This document shows positions 53,999 through 64,000 of a DNA stretch of 64,000 nt, one piece after another. Numbering within the stretch: position 1 is the first letter of the stretch; each line of letters starts with the position of its first letter. Source of the stretch: Uloborus plumipes (taxonomy: Eukaryota; Arthropoda; Arachnida; Araneae; Uloboridae); NCBI GenBank assembly GCA_038373865.1, contig JAXGGA010001136.1, positions 1 through 64,000 on the forward strand. Reading direction: 5' to 3'. Position numbers and translations under genes: made by a program. The notes beneath the pieces are model-generated. The model did no database searches. It was not told the origin of the DNA and saw only the letters and a list, made by a program, of their open reading frames with translations.

Positions 53999-55870
53999 TA
54001 TAGATATTCATCGAATAAAAATGTTAAGATGCCATTATAATTGTTTTTTTACGGTAATAAATTATTTTATTTGCATCTTTTTTTTTTTTATTTTGATGCC
54101 TGGATTTAAAAAAATGCGATCGATTTGCCTCTGCCTCGGATATGAAAATCGAATTTTCCTCATTTTTGACACTTATTACCCTACATTAATTATTATATGT
54201 GTATAATTATAAAATTAGCTGTGCTTAAGTAATAGGGGCTTTAGTTTTAAAAAAAACACCCGCTCCCCCCACATACACACATTTTCTATTTAAAACTTTC
54301 AGGTATTTTTTTATGAACTGATAATCACCCCTGAAGTATGCATCTAGGACGAACGGGTTACAAAAACAAAGATTTGCAGGTCAAAATGGAATACCATGTT
54401 TGTAAAAATTAAGTCTAAGTTTAATTACGACAAACATATGCATAAAAAAGGCACACCCATGCAAATGGATTTTGCTAGTTATATTGGCAAACTATTTGCC
54501 TTTCTCAGAATATTTTTTAACATTTGAAGAATGGTTTTGACTTCTTGACTTAATTTAATTAGAATTCAATGCATTGGCTTTTACAGCAACTTAACCTGCA
54601 AAAATTAGGATTGAAGTAGTTTTTCTGTTTAAGAAGCACATTTAAGCATCCACGCTAAACAGAAACTACTAGATTGAGATGCAACTCAGTTCTTTGATTA
54701 AATAAGAAAAAAAAAAGACTAGTCTCTACAATTTCTCTCTCAATATTTATATGATATTTGAGCAGATTACTGCACAGAAAATACAACCCCTTACATTAAA
54801 GACAAATAAATTTTAGATTTTCATACATATTTGCTTTACAAATTCTATTTATGTTCCTCAATTTAAAATGCTCATGAAAACTATCAAAATTTCAACATTT
54901 TTACCTTTAACACTTTACATTTTATTTATTTGGCAAAGGAGATCTTTTTTTTTCTGTAGTCACCTACCATTTTAGGTCAGGGGATCAGGTAATAATTATC
55001 AATTTTATATCTTTGTTTGTTGTAAATTTGATATTTAAAGAACAATAATTTTGCTCAGCGAATTCGGAATGATTTCAATAATTTAAATTTAAAAAAAAAG
55101 TACTTTAATAATCAACTTATTTAATTCATCAGAAAAATGTAATCACACTAAAGAGCAAACTATTTGCTAGAAATGTGCATTCATTTATTTATGACCTGAA
55201 TAAATCTCTTAATTTTCGTAAAATTTTCAATTTTGTTTGCATGGATGAAATTGATCAAGAGCAGTCCAAGTGTCTTACGAAAATTAATCATAACCTTCTC
55301 TAGATTGATTTCAGCTCATTTCCAAAAATTTATTCCATTTGAGCAAAAAAAGAAGAAACAGAGAAGAAAAATGTTAAATACCATTTTTTATTAACGGCAG
55401 GAGGGGGGATGGAAAATGCGCATGAAAATGAGATGAGGCTATATACATAATGTTAAAGGAATTGTATTAGAATATCTTGTATACCAGAATAAATGGACAT
55501 AAAAATCTTGAAATTAAGCTTTTGATTAAAATAATACCAAGAATTGGTGGTAAAATTTAAAGAATCAAGTAAATGTTAAGACTCCTTAAAATCGGAAAAC
55601 ATTTTAATTCAAAAACATGAATAAAAACACACAGAACAGTACACTGGTATACAAGCATGAAATGAACATGTTAGGATTTTTTTTTTCTTTTTGTTGAGCA
55701 ATTAAGAAAGAACAAGAGAATCTGGAGCATAAATTGTGATGAGAATATATCTTCTATAAAACACAAAATATTTGTTATGACTGACTGCAAGGCAAAATAG
55801 GGGAAAAGATTCCCCTATATTATAATATAAGAGCACCATCTCTGCGAATGGCCGGAGCACATCACACCTG
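53999..55870. other. Intergenic and putative 3' UTR of the kinase gene
   Basis: No recognised gene. Minus-strand AATAAA motifs (TTTATT on +) occur at 55387-55392 and near 54921 and 55180, any of which could end the kinase mRNA. Confidence 0.4.
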
Positions 55871-55954
55871 CTACCAGTTTGCCATTCCAGGCTTGTTAAG
55901 AGTCATAAAGTAGATCTGGCACGAAGAACCTCCCTTGGCTGAGGAAAAAAACAC
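55871..55954 (-). CDS. msn: msn terminal exon
   Basis: The acceptor ATGTTTCTTTCAG starts 28 codons: [27 protein letters not shown], then TAG. The C-terminal W is the family's usual last residue. Confidence 0.96.
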   Translation of the reverse strand: MFFSSAKGGSSCQIYFMTLNKPGMANW

Positions 55955-58900
55955 CTGAAAGAAACATTTTCACCTTTTATCACACTTGCAATGAGAGGAA
56001 AACATACTTTTTAACAGCAAAGCAGAAAAAGGTTCATAATAGAGATGAGTTCGGACTCATCTTTGAGATCCCGAGCTCAAAAACTTATAACCAAGCTCAG
56101 GAGGCATTATTATGCATCATATTTGCAGTTATAGGAAAAGAAGTTCAACTTTCTCCTCTTGTATTTACTTATTTTTCCCCTAACTTTAAAACCAAAGTCA
56201 ATGAAATAAATTTTCTCCGATGGGGCAGAACTCTCGACGAATGTAAAATATTTCCATCACTGAAATATTAATTATTGCCATATTAAAGCAGGAGGTTTGC
56301 CTTGAATTTAAAAAGTGAATGCCTAGTGACTATTTTCTCATAAGTTAAGTATAATTATCAGATTTTTCTGAAATCTTTTTGTTCAATTATGAAACATCAA
56401 CATCAAGTTCTTGATAGGTCCATGAAAACAACTGCCCCATAAAAGTAATAAAAATAAAATTTCACAAAAAGTTTTTACTGCTTTAATCAAGCAGTAGCTT
56501 TTTTGACAAACTGAGTAAAAAACTTACTTTGTCATTTCTTTCACATAAAAACTTTAGTTTCTGTGCCTTTTTATGCATAAAAACTCCATCCAAATGACCA
56601 GTTTCAACATTACGTATTTCTATTGCTTTGTTGCCCCATCCCATAATTTGGCCAGTCCCAATATATGCTATAAGGAGAGAATAAAAAATTAAGCATAAAA
56701 TGATTGTATGCTTTGTAAAATATCATTATTAATATAACATTCAGTTCAGTTAGAAATGAATAATAAAAAATCATAACAGATCTAAAAAAATAATGAAGAA
56801 CACTAAGTTCATTTATAAGTAAACAAGCCTACTTTCCCCATATACAAGAGTAGGAAATCTAAAGTTTATTCAATTTTTTAATAGTTACCAAAAACTAAAT
56901 AAATAAACAAAACATCAAAACTTGATTTTGGTTTCCTAGGTAGAAAAAAAAAACTTGAATTTCCCCCATAGGCATAAATATTAAACATGTTAGATTAGGA
57001 TTTTTTTTTTCTCTCAAATAAATACCTCTTTAATAGCGGAAGCAAGCTATTTTTCTTTTTGTCAACCCCGTAGGGCAAAAGTGATAATTAAATCTATTTA
57101 GTATTTGATTATTAAAAATATTTTTCTCTGAATAAACAAATAAATGAAATAACTAAAAATTAATTGAATTATAGAATGTTTAAGTAAATGAGTGAATAAA
57201 TTAGTGAATCACTAGATAACTGAATTAACAAATGAAATAAAACTTTCACTTTGCTCCATACGCACTAGACAAATTGAACTACACATTTGAAACAAAAACA
57301 TGTCGAATATTAAATAAATGAATACTGCACTAAACATCAACCGAGCTCAATGAAATTTAAATTTATGCATTTAGTATTAAAAACGTTAGTTTAAATATGA
57401 CGTTAATCATAAATTATATACCTTCCATAAAATAACTTAATGCAATACAAACAGTAGGAAGAAAATAGAACTCACCCACAGAAGTAGGCATTTCACCCCA
57501 TTGCAAAACAATATTTTTGCTAACTTTACCATAAGTATTTACATAAACTCCTTCATCTAAAAGTTGGAAAAAAAGGTGTATTTAATGAAACAGTAGTTTA
57601 AAAACATGTATAACATAATAATTTAAATTTGAAAGCAACTCTGTAGTCTTGTAATCAGCAAATTCTGCTTAAGATTTGAGATCTAAACAATAAAATTTAC
57701 AATTAAATGACAAGGAAGAATGAAAGACAAAAACAAACATTTTGGAAATTAAATAAGAAAGAATCAATTATTGTTTTAGTTTTCATTTTAAGATTTGACC
57801 AGCACAAACATAATTAGAATTAAAAACCTATCAAATATAATCATCCATACTAAATACATTCTATTAATATTTTTCTAATACACTTAAGTGTATCTATGTC
57901 AGATGAAACACTTTTATGCTTATTCTTAGCAAAGTGTTCATTAATCCGCACTGGACTAACTAGGTAGGCTACTGCTTGCATGACAGAGATTGTGCCAATT
58001 TTAATTTGTAATAATTTAAGCAGTTTCCAAAGTGAATTTTGTTGATATAAAGAGATCTGAGCAACTCCTAAATTCTATCCCCTCAAACAGTTTCTAATAA
58101 AGAATGTAAGTACCCCGTATACTTCTTTATATTCAAGTGAATAGTACATTAGAAAAAACGGATTGGTGAGATTAAATGTAACATTTTTTAAAATGAGGGA
58201 TAAAACAAACTTTATAGTACAGCAGATATGTGACCGAATTGTGCCTTTAATGATAGAAACATGAAACTTAGCACACTTATACTACACATCAAATGATTTA
58301 ATTCTGGATACGCGGCCATCTGAGATTTCGTCTATTGGAGTAATGGCAGCCGTCAAACTGCTAAATTTTCGTACTTTTTCGAAATTTCCCCATTTTGACC
58401 ATGGAAGAGCACGTTTTTGACAAACATCATACATTACATATTTAAACTACATTAAATTTGCTACAAGTTGATACCAAAATGGACTTGTTAGCTGTAATAG
58501 TTTTTGAGATACAGCTTCTCAAAGTTTCACAAATTCTCTAAATTTGAACATTTTTAGTTGATTTCCTTGTTTTATCATATATATGCAAATGTCTTTATAT
58601 TTTCAATAACCTGCATTGTATAAGCAATGAAGTAAACATTTATTGAATTTAACATTTTGAAGAGGGTGGAAGAAAGGTAAAGGTTTTGAGTGAGGGGGGA
58701 GGCTCCGGTTCACAACCAGAGAACTGATATCCAAAAGAGAGAGAGAGAGAGAGGATATTGAAATCCAAAGCTTTCTCTGAATATCTTTAGAGTTCCTTCA
58801 GACCTTTTTAAATCATGTTAAATGACAACTGTTAAAACTATACAGAGTTATTGTTGTTTCATGCATAAAGAGTGTGCTCCTCGTAATTATAAACTCATGT

Positions 58901-60829
58901 TTGTGAAAATTGCAACACCATGAAGGACTTGTGCGAATGGGCTAAAATTTTCAGCAATTCAAAGTAGGGTATGATATGCAAATGATTAGAATTTTAGGCA
59001 CGTAGCGCATGCGTACGCTGAGCAGCGCCCTCTGAACGCCAGATTTATCCTAATAAATAGACGGCTGCAGCAAGGTGTGTATGGTTATAGGTGGTTATCT
59101 GCTTGTGATAAACGTTAGATGAGACGTTGCTTATGCCTCTTAGGCGAAAAAGAGCGAGGTTTCAACAACTTACGGAGGTTAAAGTAGCCGCTCGTGTGCA
59201 GCGTAACAGCAGCACAGTGATGCGTGTTTGGAAGCAGTGGACGGACGAGTGTTGGACAGCTCGGAAATCCGGGAGTGGACCCTGAAAAGTGACGTCAGCG
59301 CGCGATGATAGACACCTGATCCGCATGGTACTGACGGACCGTACAGCTTCTTCCAGACAACTGGCAGCACAGTGGTCAACAGCTACAAGTGTTTCAACGT
59401 GTGCTTCATCAATTCGTAGACGTCTGATGCAGCGTGGATTGCGCACAAGGACTCCTTTATAATACAGGATCCCGCTCAAGCTAAACTATCGCCACCTGTG
59501 GCTACAATGGGCTAATCAGCATAAGGACTATCGTGCTGATTGGCAGTATGTTGTGTTTTCTGGCGAATCCCGCTTTAATTTGTGGCACCATGATAGCCGC
59601 ATTCGCGTTCGACGCTATGCCGGTGAACGCCACCTTCCAGAGTGCATTATCGAACGTCACAGTGGACGAACACCTGGAGTCATGGTCTGGGGTGCCATAT
59701 CATATCACGGACGATCTCAATTGCTACGAATTGTGGGTAGCCTGAACAGCAACCGGGACATCAGTGAAGTTCAACATCCCCAAACTTCCTTCAAGGCTTG
59801 CCTGGCGCTGTATTTCAGCAGGATAATGCCCGCCCTTATGTCGCTAGGACAGTTCAATCCTTCCTTGCATAGCAGCAAGTACAACTTCTTCCCTGCCGAG
59901 CGTATTCCCCAGATATATCGCCGATTGAACATGTGTGGGATTTCGTTGGTCGGTGGTTCATTCGTGATCCTCATCCTGTTGCTTCTACAGACGAACTTTG
60001 GGTACGCATACAAACAGTATGGAATGCTATTGATCAGGCAGACATTAAAAATTTGTTTGACTCCATGCCACGTCGCGTAGCAGCACTTATTGCAGCGCGT
60101 GCTGGCTACACAAAATACTTCTTTCAATATTTTTTAATTATTTGTTGGCTTTCTAAGTTTAATCATTTTTTTGTACCACTATCACTCAGCTGTGTATTAA
60201 ATTTCATTCAATTATGACGATTCCTTCATGGTGTTGTAATTTTCACAAACATGAGTTTATATTTATTATCTTTATCTAAATTTGTAAGCGTCTACTATTG
60301 AAGACAAAATTCCATCAATTTTGGTCACGTATCTATTGCGCATTTTGGACGATTAAAAAAGAACTATAAAGCGCCCCCTAGCGGTAAAAGTTAAAGTCCA
60401 CTTAAAACACACAATGCAATAGAACTTTATTAGAAAAGGATATTAAATTCTATGATTTTTTTCGTAACGTACGCTATTAACCTTGTGAATATCGGAACAA
60501 AGAAGCACATAAAATATATTCAGAGGCCACCATGTAGAACGTCCGCCATTACTGAAATATTCGAAATCTCAGATGGCCGCGTATCCAAAATGACTCGTAA
60601 TTATACGTAGTATATGCACACCAAGTTATATGCTTCTATCATTAAAGGCACAATTCCACTTTTTTTGTCATATATCTGCTGCACTATTACACATTTTAAG
60701 TATAAACAGTTTCCAAGTCAAATAAAGTTCAGTTAGTAACAATAACTTACTATCATAGCAAAGAAGAAGCTGTAAACCTTTGGAATTGGGAAGTGTGACT
60801 ATGGTGTGAGGAGAAATAGGACCTTGGGA
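55871..60829 (-). CDS. msn: Misshapen/MAP4K4-TNIK-MINK family kinase, last four exons (CNH domain end)
   Basis: Joining 60829-60751, 57556-57476, 56667-56528 and 55954-55871 on the minus strand gives 127 residues plus stop in one frame with canonical splice sites. The peptide includes [80 protein letters not shown] and [18 protein letters not shown] at the C-terminus. This is the end of the CNH domain of germinal-centre Ste20 kinases. In insects Misshapen acts in JNK and Hippo signalling and binds small GTPases of the Rap/Ras type through CNH. The kinase domain, middle linker and most of CNH lie beyond the right edge. The match is by recall, but the near-identity to insect Misshapen is unmistakable. 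It converges on gene 1. Confidence 0.95.
56041..56110. mobile_element. TAGAGATGAG repeat relic in msn intron
   Basis: TAGAGATGAGTTCGGACTCA followed by GAGCTCAAAAACTTATAACC resembles the left end of the hAT-like element at 31694. The other end is not found. Confidence 0.45.
56528..56667 (-). CDS. msn: msn CNH exon (second from last)
   Basis: The acceptor is CTCCTTATAG and the donor AAA|GTAAGT. It encodes [40 protein letters not shown] and CERNDK, the most conserved stretch of the family's CNH end. Confidence 0.96.
57476..57556 (-). CDS. msn: msn CNH exon (third from last)
   Basis: The acceptor is CCAACTTTTAG and the donor TGTGG|GTGAGT. It encodes [20 protein letters not shown] then EMPTSV. 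The N before EGVY is split across the junction, as is the A before YIG. Confidence 0.95.
57557..58216. other. msn intron, left part
   Basis: AT-rich sequence with no recognised element. Confidence 0.4.
58900..60259 (+). mobile_element. Tc1-like transposon E, nested
   Basis: The TIRs TAAACTCATGTTTGTGAAAA and TTTTCACAAACATGAGTTTA are followed inward by TTGCAACACCATGAAGGA. TA flanks both ends (58898-58899, 60260-60261). Length is 1360 bp. Confidence 0.9.
59133..60115 (+). pseudogene. Tc1-like transposase with a lost catalytic Asp
   Basis: It starts [20 protein letters not shown] (helix-turn-helix), then [13 protein letters not shown], then [40 protein letters not shown], a frame-shifted second-D block near 59.82 kb, and the C-terminal [14 protein letters not shown] with [20 protein letters not shown]. 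The family has FSDESRF, so the first catalytic D is G here (codon GGC at 59562-59564). Stops at about 59284 and 59460 also break the frame. Confidence 0.85.
60751..60829 (-). CDS. msn: msn CNH exon (fourth from last)
   Basis: The acceptor TATTCTTCTAG and donor GATA|GTAAGT bound the exon. It encodes [20 protein letters not shown] then LLLCYD, starting in phase 0 and ending in phase 1. The upstream exon is not in the window. Confidence 0.93.
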
Positions 60830-63105
60830 CTAGAAGAATAATCAAAAATGAGGTTAAAATGAAATTTCACTCAGTGAAAGATTCATAAAAATAACAAGCA
60901 AATTAAATTTTGAGACTCCTAAACAAATAATAACAAACAGGTAAGAAAACAAAGAAACATATTTTTGAGTAACTTTGAAATACACAGATATAATATGATT
61001 CGTATTTCAGTAAATTCAATCAAATGCTGAAGACAAAGTAAAAGGATCTGTTTTATACAAATACAAATGCGACGACCAGCAGCAGGCTCTGGGCCCAACT
61101 GGGCTGGTCCTAGTCAAATTAAAGACTCCAATGAAGGGGTCCCCAATGTTTTAAATGACATAGGCTTTGTTGCCACTTTTTTTCATCTGAACTATTTACA
61201 TTAACCCAAAATGTGGTATTTGTATGCGACTGACTTTGCCCCTGCATTAACAACTGCACCTTATAAGAGTCATAGACAATAACATATGACAAAGGTATTT
61301 TGTAAAGATCGAGACTAGCGGTCGCCACTTGCCAGTGGCAACTACAAGATGTTATTTTATTGGTCGGAAAACTGGCGACCTACTTTTTTTCTGAACAAAA
61401 ATACAAACTCTCCATGCATCGAACCGATTATGAAAAAAAAAAAAAAGTCATTAGCATCGTCACTGGCAACCAGTGTTAGCTTGGAGAGAAAATCAACAAA
61501 TCTGCTCTACAAAATATCTAAATACATAATTTAAATCTAGAAAATGCAATGAGACTTTGTTGGAAAAATAGTCAAAGATAACCAAATTTATGATCAAATC
61601 AGCAAATTAAATGAAATATTTTTTTAATTTCAAATATGCAGGTGCGTTTAGTTTTATTTGCAGAATGTCTTATTTTTTGGATTTTGAAATAAGTAATTTT
61701 CTTTTTCAGAAAAGGTTTGCAAGTTTTTTTAAAAAGATTTTTATTGAATATATAGTAATTTAGTTAAAATATATGCAAATACATAGTGTAACATTACTAT
61801 ATGCAGAATGAAATGAAATTGGGTCTCTAATTTGAAACTTGGTTCAAAGCTGCCACCAACAACGCCAAAGCAACCACTAACTTTTTTGGATGTACTGGTT
61901 ACTGGCCACAATCAAATTTTTTTAGTCTCAAGCTTTAGTATATAGGTTAGTTCAATTGGCGATGAATGTTTTCTCCTATTGTAGAAAGTCTAGATGCTGA
62001 TGAGTGTTCAATTGGATGTTGTTCATCTGATATGATATAGAGCGCAGTAAAACAGGGCTCTAAAACAAAGGGGCGTTTTTTGAAAAATAAACTAGGTTTT
62101 TGGGTTCAAACCAGGTTGTTTTGGTTCAAACCGGATTTATTTGGTTTAAACACTATTTGTAAGAAGAACAGCTTTATATCCTGAAAGTAACGGAGACTTT
62201 AGTTATTGTTGTTGATGAATGTCAAACATACACATTTGTATCTATTTTCAAGATGATCAATTAAATAATTATGAGTAAAAAGTTTTAATTTCATTTCCTC
62301 ATAACTGGAGCTTTCTTTATGGGTTCAAAATCATTTTATAAATTCTACTTAAATACACCTTGGTCTAAATAAATAATCAGAGAAATAATTTATAATGCTA
62401 GTTAAGACACAATTAATTATAAATGATCAAGAATAAATTTTGCAAATTAATTTCCTCATAGCAGCTGCTTTCTACAATAAATAAAATAAATTTAAAATTG
62501 AAATTATTTATTCTTAAGCACAGAAAGCATTTCACCGAATCGACAGATGTATCACAAGTATGAACATCACACAGCTTTAAATTTCAAAAGATCAACACAT
62601 ATTTTGTTTAAGATTTAAATACAGATCATGTGACAATTTACCTAATCTATCATTGAGAACACTTATACAAATATATGAAAAAAAGGCTTTTTAAAAACCA
62701 TTATGTTTTGCATTGTAAACATATTTTCTCCTAGTTATTGCATTTAGGAACAAAATTTTCTTATTTTCTAAAAAAATAATGATAATTTAAAGCCTTGAAT
62801 AAAACAACAAGTTCTGAAATCTTTTACAATACTGAGGTATTCCTAATTTTTGACAGTACAAATTCAAATAATTAAAACAGTCTTTTAACACATTACACTT
62901 ATAAAGACTTTGTCAGAAAAATTGATGCCTATTGATTCTTACACAATTTGTACAGGAAATTTCTTTTATTATATTGGGATCAAGAAAGTTTCTTGAAAGG
63001 TGAAAATTTTGCATTAAATCTTATTACAAGAGTACCGAGTATTTGCTGTTTTTTAAATGTGAAATATTTGTTTTTCTTGATCTTACTGTATTATAGAAAA
63101 AGCAT
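60830..63105. other. msn intron upstream sequence, with a LINE 3' fragment
   Basis: At 61056-61135 a minus-strand LINE 3' UTR fragment (CTGGGCCCAACTGGGCTGGT, and an ATACAAATACAAATGCGACG tail) matches the end of the 41.9-kb LINE. Nothing else is recognised, and no further msn exon was found. Confidence 0.5.
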
Positions 63106-63106
63106 A

Positions 63107-63281
63107 CACCACCGCACGTGGACAAAAAGTGTGTCTATGTGTGGTGGATAACACCACACATAGACAAAAAGTGTGGTGTTATTATAGCCAATTTTTGACT
63201 AATCTAAGCGCTCTTGGTCTAAAGACCAAGAGCACTTAGATTAGGCATAAATTGGCAATAATAACACCACACTTTTTTTTG
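63107..63281. repeat. Double hairpin (foldback) element
   Basis: Arms 63166-63220 and 63223-63276 are inverted repeats with about five mismatches over 55 bp and a loop of about 2 nt. Just left, TGTCTATGTGTGGTG and its complement (63132-63165) form a second hairpin with a 5-nt spacer. GTGTGGTG is shared by both. Confidence 0.9.
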
Positions 63282-63799
63282 TGTGATCTTTAGTTATTTT
63301 TTTCTCTTGTCTTAGAAATATTTGCCAGAGCAAAGATTAAAAAATTATGGATTGCATCAATGATCTATGATTTATCTCAACCTATCTTAAGTAATCAAGA
63401 AAATTTGGTAGTAAATAAAGTTTTGGCTGACGTTTCTGGGCTATATATAATTATAAAAGGCTGTGAAAAAAAATTAAAAATAAATGAAGAAAATAAACTA
63501 CTTGAACTTTTCACCATGTAATAAAAACAAACACATAGTTGGTCAGCCTTGCACACTTATGTACTAAATAGAAGAAGTTGCATTGATTTATAAAAAAAGA
63601 AAGAGAAACGATTTAGCAAACCTGCATAACATTGAAAGTAGTAATAAGTTTTAAAATTTGTTAATCGGTAACTTATCTCTAAAGCTTTGCTGATTTACAT
63701 TAGATTTTACATTTTCCAATAATATAAAAAATTTGAAAACGTTTTTCGATGGTATTGTATGTATGTGGAACATAGAGGGAAAAAGCTGCCATAACTGTC

Positions 63800-64000
63800 A
63801 CAATCACGGGCGTCGTTGGCGGGGGGGACATGTCCCACCCAATATTTTGAAATCATCAGAAGAGCCCCTCAATATTTTAAAATAATAATTTAAAAAAAAA
63901 TCGGGACTTTCATTTCTAAATCAAAATTAAATTAGAACTCCAATCTAAACTAAAATAACGAAAACTTCCTATCTACTTGAAAGACTGTCTCAGTTATTTT
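63800..64000. mobile_element. Possible hAT-like end, truncated by the window
   Basis: ACGGGCGTCGTTGGCGGGGG followed by ACATGTCCCACCC resembles 19296-19320 (AGGCGTCTTTGGCAGGAGGG, ACACGTCCACC). Only one end is visible. Confidence 0.3.

Larger units (their letters stand above)
58217..60684. mobile_element. Long-TIR element hosting a Tc1, in msn intron
   Basis: The left end GTACAGCAGATATGTGAC and following ~170 bp pair with the complement of the right end (GTGCAGCAGATATATGAC ... TGCCTTTAATGATAGAAGCA ... GGATACGCGGCCATCTGAGA). TA flanks both sides. A related internal copy of the terminal motif lies at 60270-60350. Without the nested Tc1 it is about 1.1 kb and noncoding. Confidence 0.75.

Noticed and set aside
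60830..64000. Additional upstream CNH exons of the kinase gene
   Set aside because: I looked for the expected preceding CNH peptide on the minus strand and saw no convincing exon; it probably lies beyond the window.
1..64000. CRISPR array, bacterial operon, prophage or biosynthetic cluster
   Set aside because: No regularly spaced repeats with unique spacers and no dense prokaryote-like coding; the window is intron-rich eukaryotic DNA.

Overview
The window is animal nuclear DNA, very AT-rich and packed with transposons. It carries split genes with canonical GT/AG introns, and it looks like an arthropod. The kinase fragment at 55.9-60.8 kb reads closest, from memory, to insect Misshapen. The dense Tc1/mariner, hAT, Helitron and CR1-like LINE load and the multi-kilobase introns suggest a chelicerate, perhaps a spider, but that is inference. 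There are no bacterial genes, operons, rRNA genes, ordinary tRNA genes or CRISPR arrays. Nearly all long open frames are transposon debris or chance.

Two host genes can be supported, and they converge. Gene 1 (+ strand, 5.0-50.6 kb) is assembled here from 15 small exons whose phases all join, giving about 411 codons. Its middle and end match, in order, the S1-like RNA-binding fold, linker and TPR-like helices of the TTC14 family. The first ~150 residues are not recognised. The joins of exons 2/3 and 12/13 are the weak points. Gene 2 (- strand, 55.9-60.8 kb) is the last four exons of a Misshapen/MAP4K4/TNIK/MINK-type Ste20 kinase, encoding the end of its CNH (citron homology) domain. The kinase domain lies beyond the right edge.

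Layout: 0-4 kb is a CR1/L2-like LINE 3' end split by a 3.2-kb TIR transposon and a Harbinger-like MITE. 5-11 kb (intron 1 of gene 1) holds Helitron-like pieces and a repeat-built composite with a nested hAT-like element. 11-13 kb (intron 2) holds a hAT copy with a zinc-finger remnant and a long hairpin. 14.9-17.8 kb is a degenerate repeat field with a Tc1 inside. 19.5-22.2 kb holds a Helitron-like piece, a tRNA-derived SINE and a hAT MITE. 24.4-26.5 and 28.3-29.1 kb are intronic TIR elements with direct subterminal repeats. 31-38.5 kb holds Tc1/mariner relics between exons 11 and 14. 40.1-49 kb is a transposon nest: a TTAGACTGTCCC element with a hAT MITE and LINE end inside, a Tc1, and a 3.8-kb hAT carrying a Tc3-like element. 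50.6-55.8 kb is intergenic with one Helitron-like element. 57.6-60.7 kb, a kinase intron, holds a Tc1 nested in a long-TIR element. 60.8-64 kb is upstream intron sequence with a near-perfect hairpin.

The transposons are the main story. Many have readable termini and target-site duplications (TSDs), so the order of insertion can be worked out. I found no clear new functional system. The best leads are (i) a group of hAT-like elements that share short TIRs but carry direct, not inverted, clusters of family-specific short repeats at both ends, (ii) the divergent TTC14-like gene, and (iii) several long hairpins that could give double-stranded RNA if transcribed.
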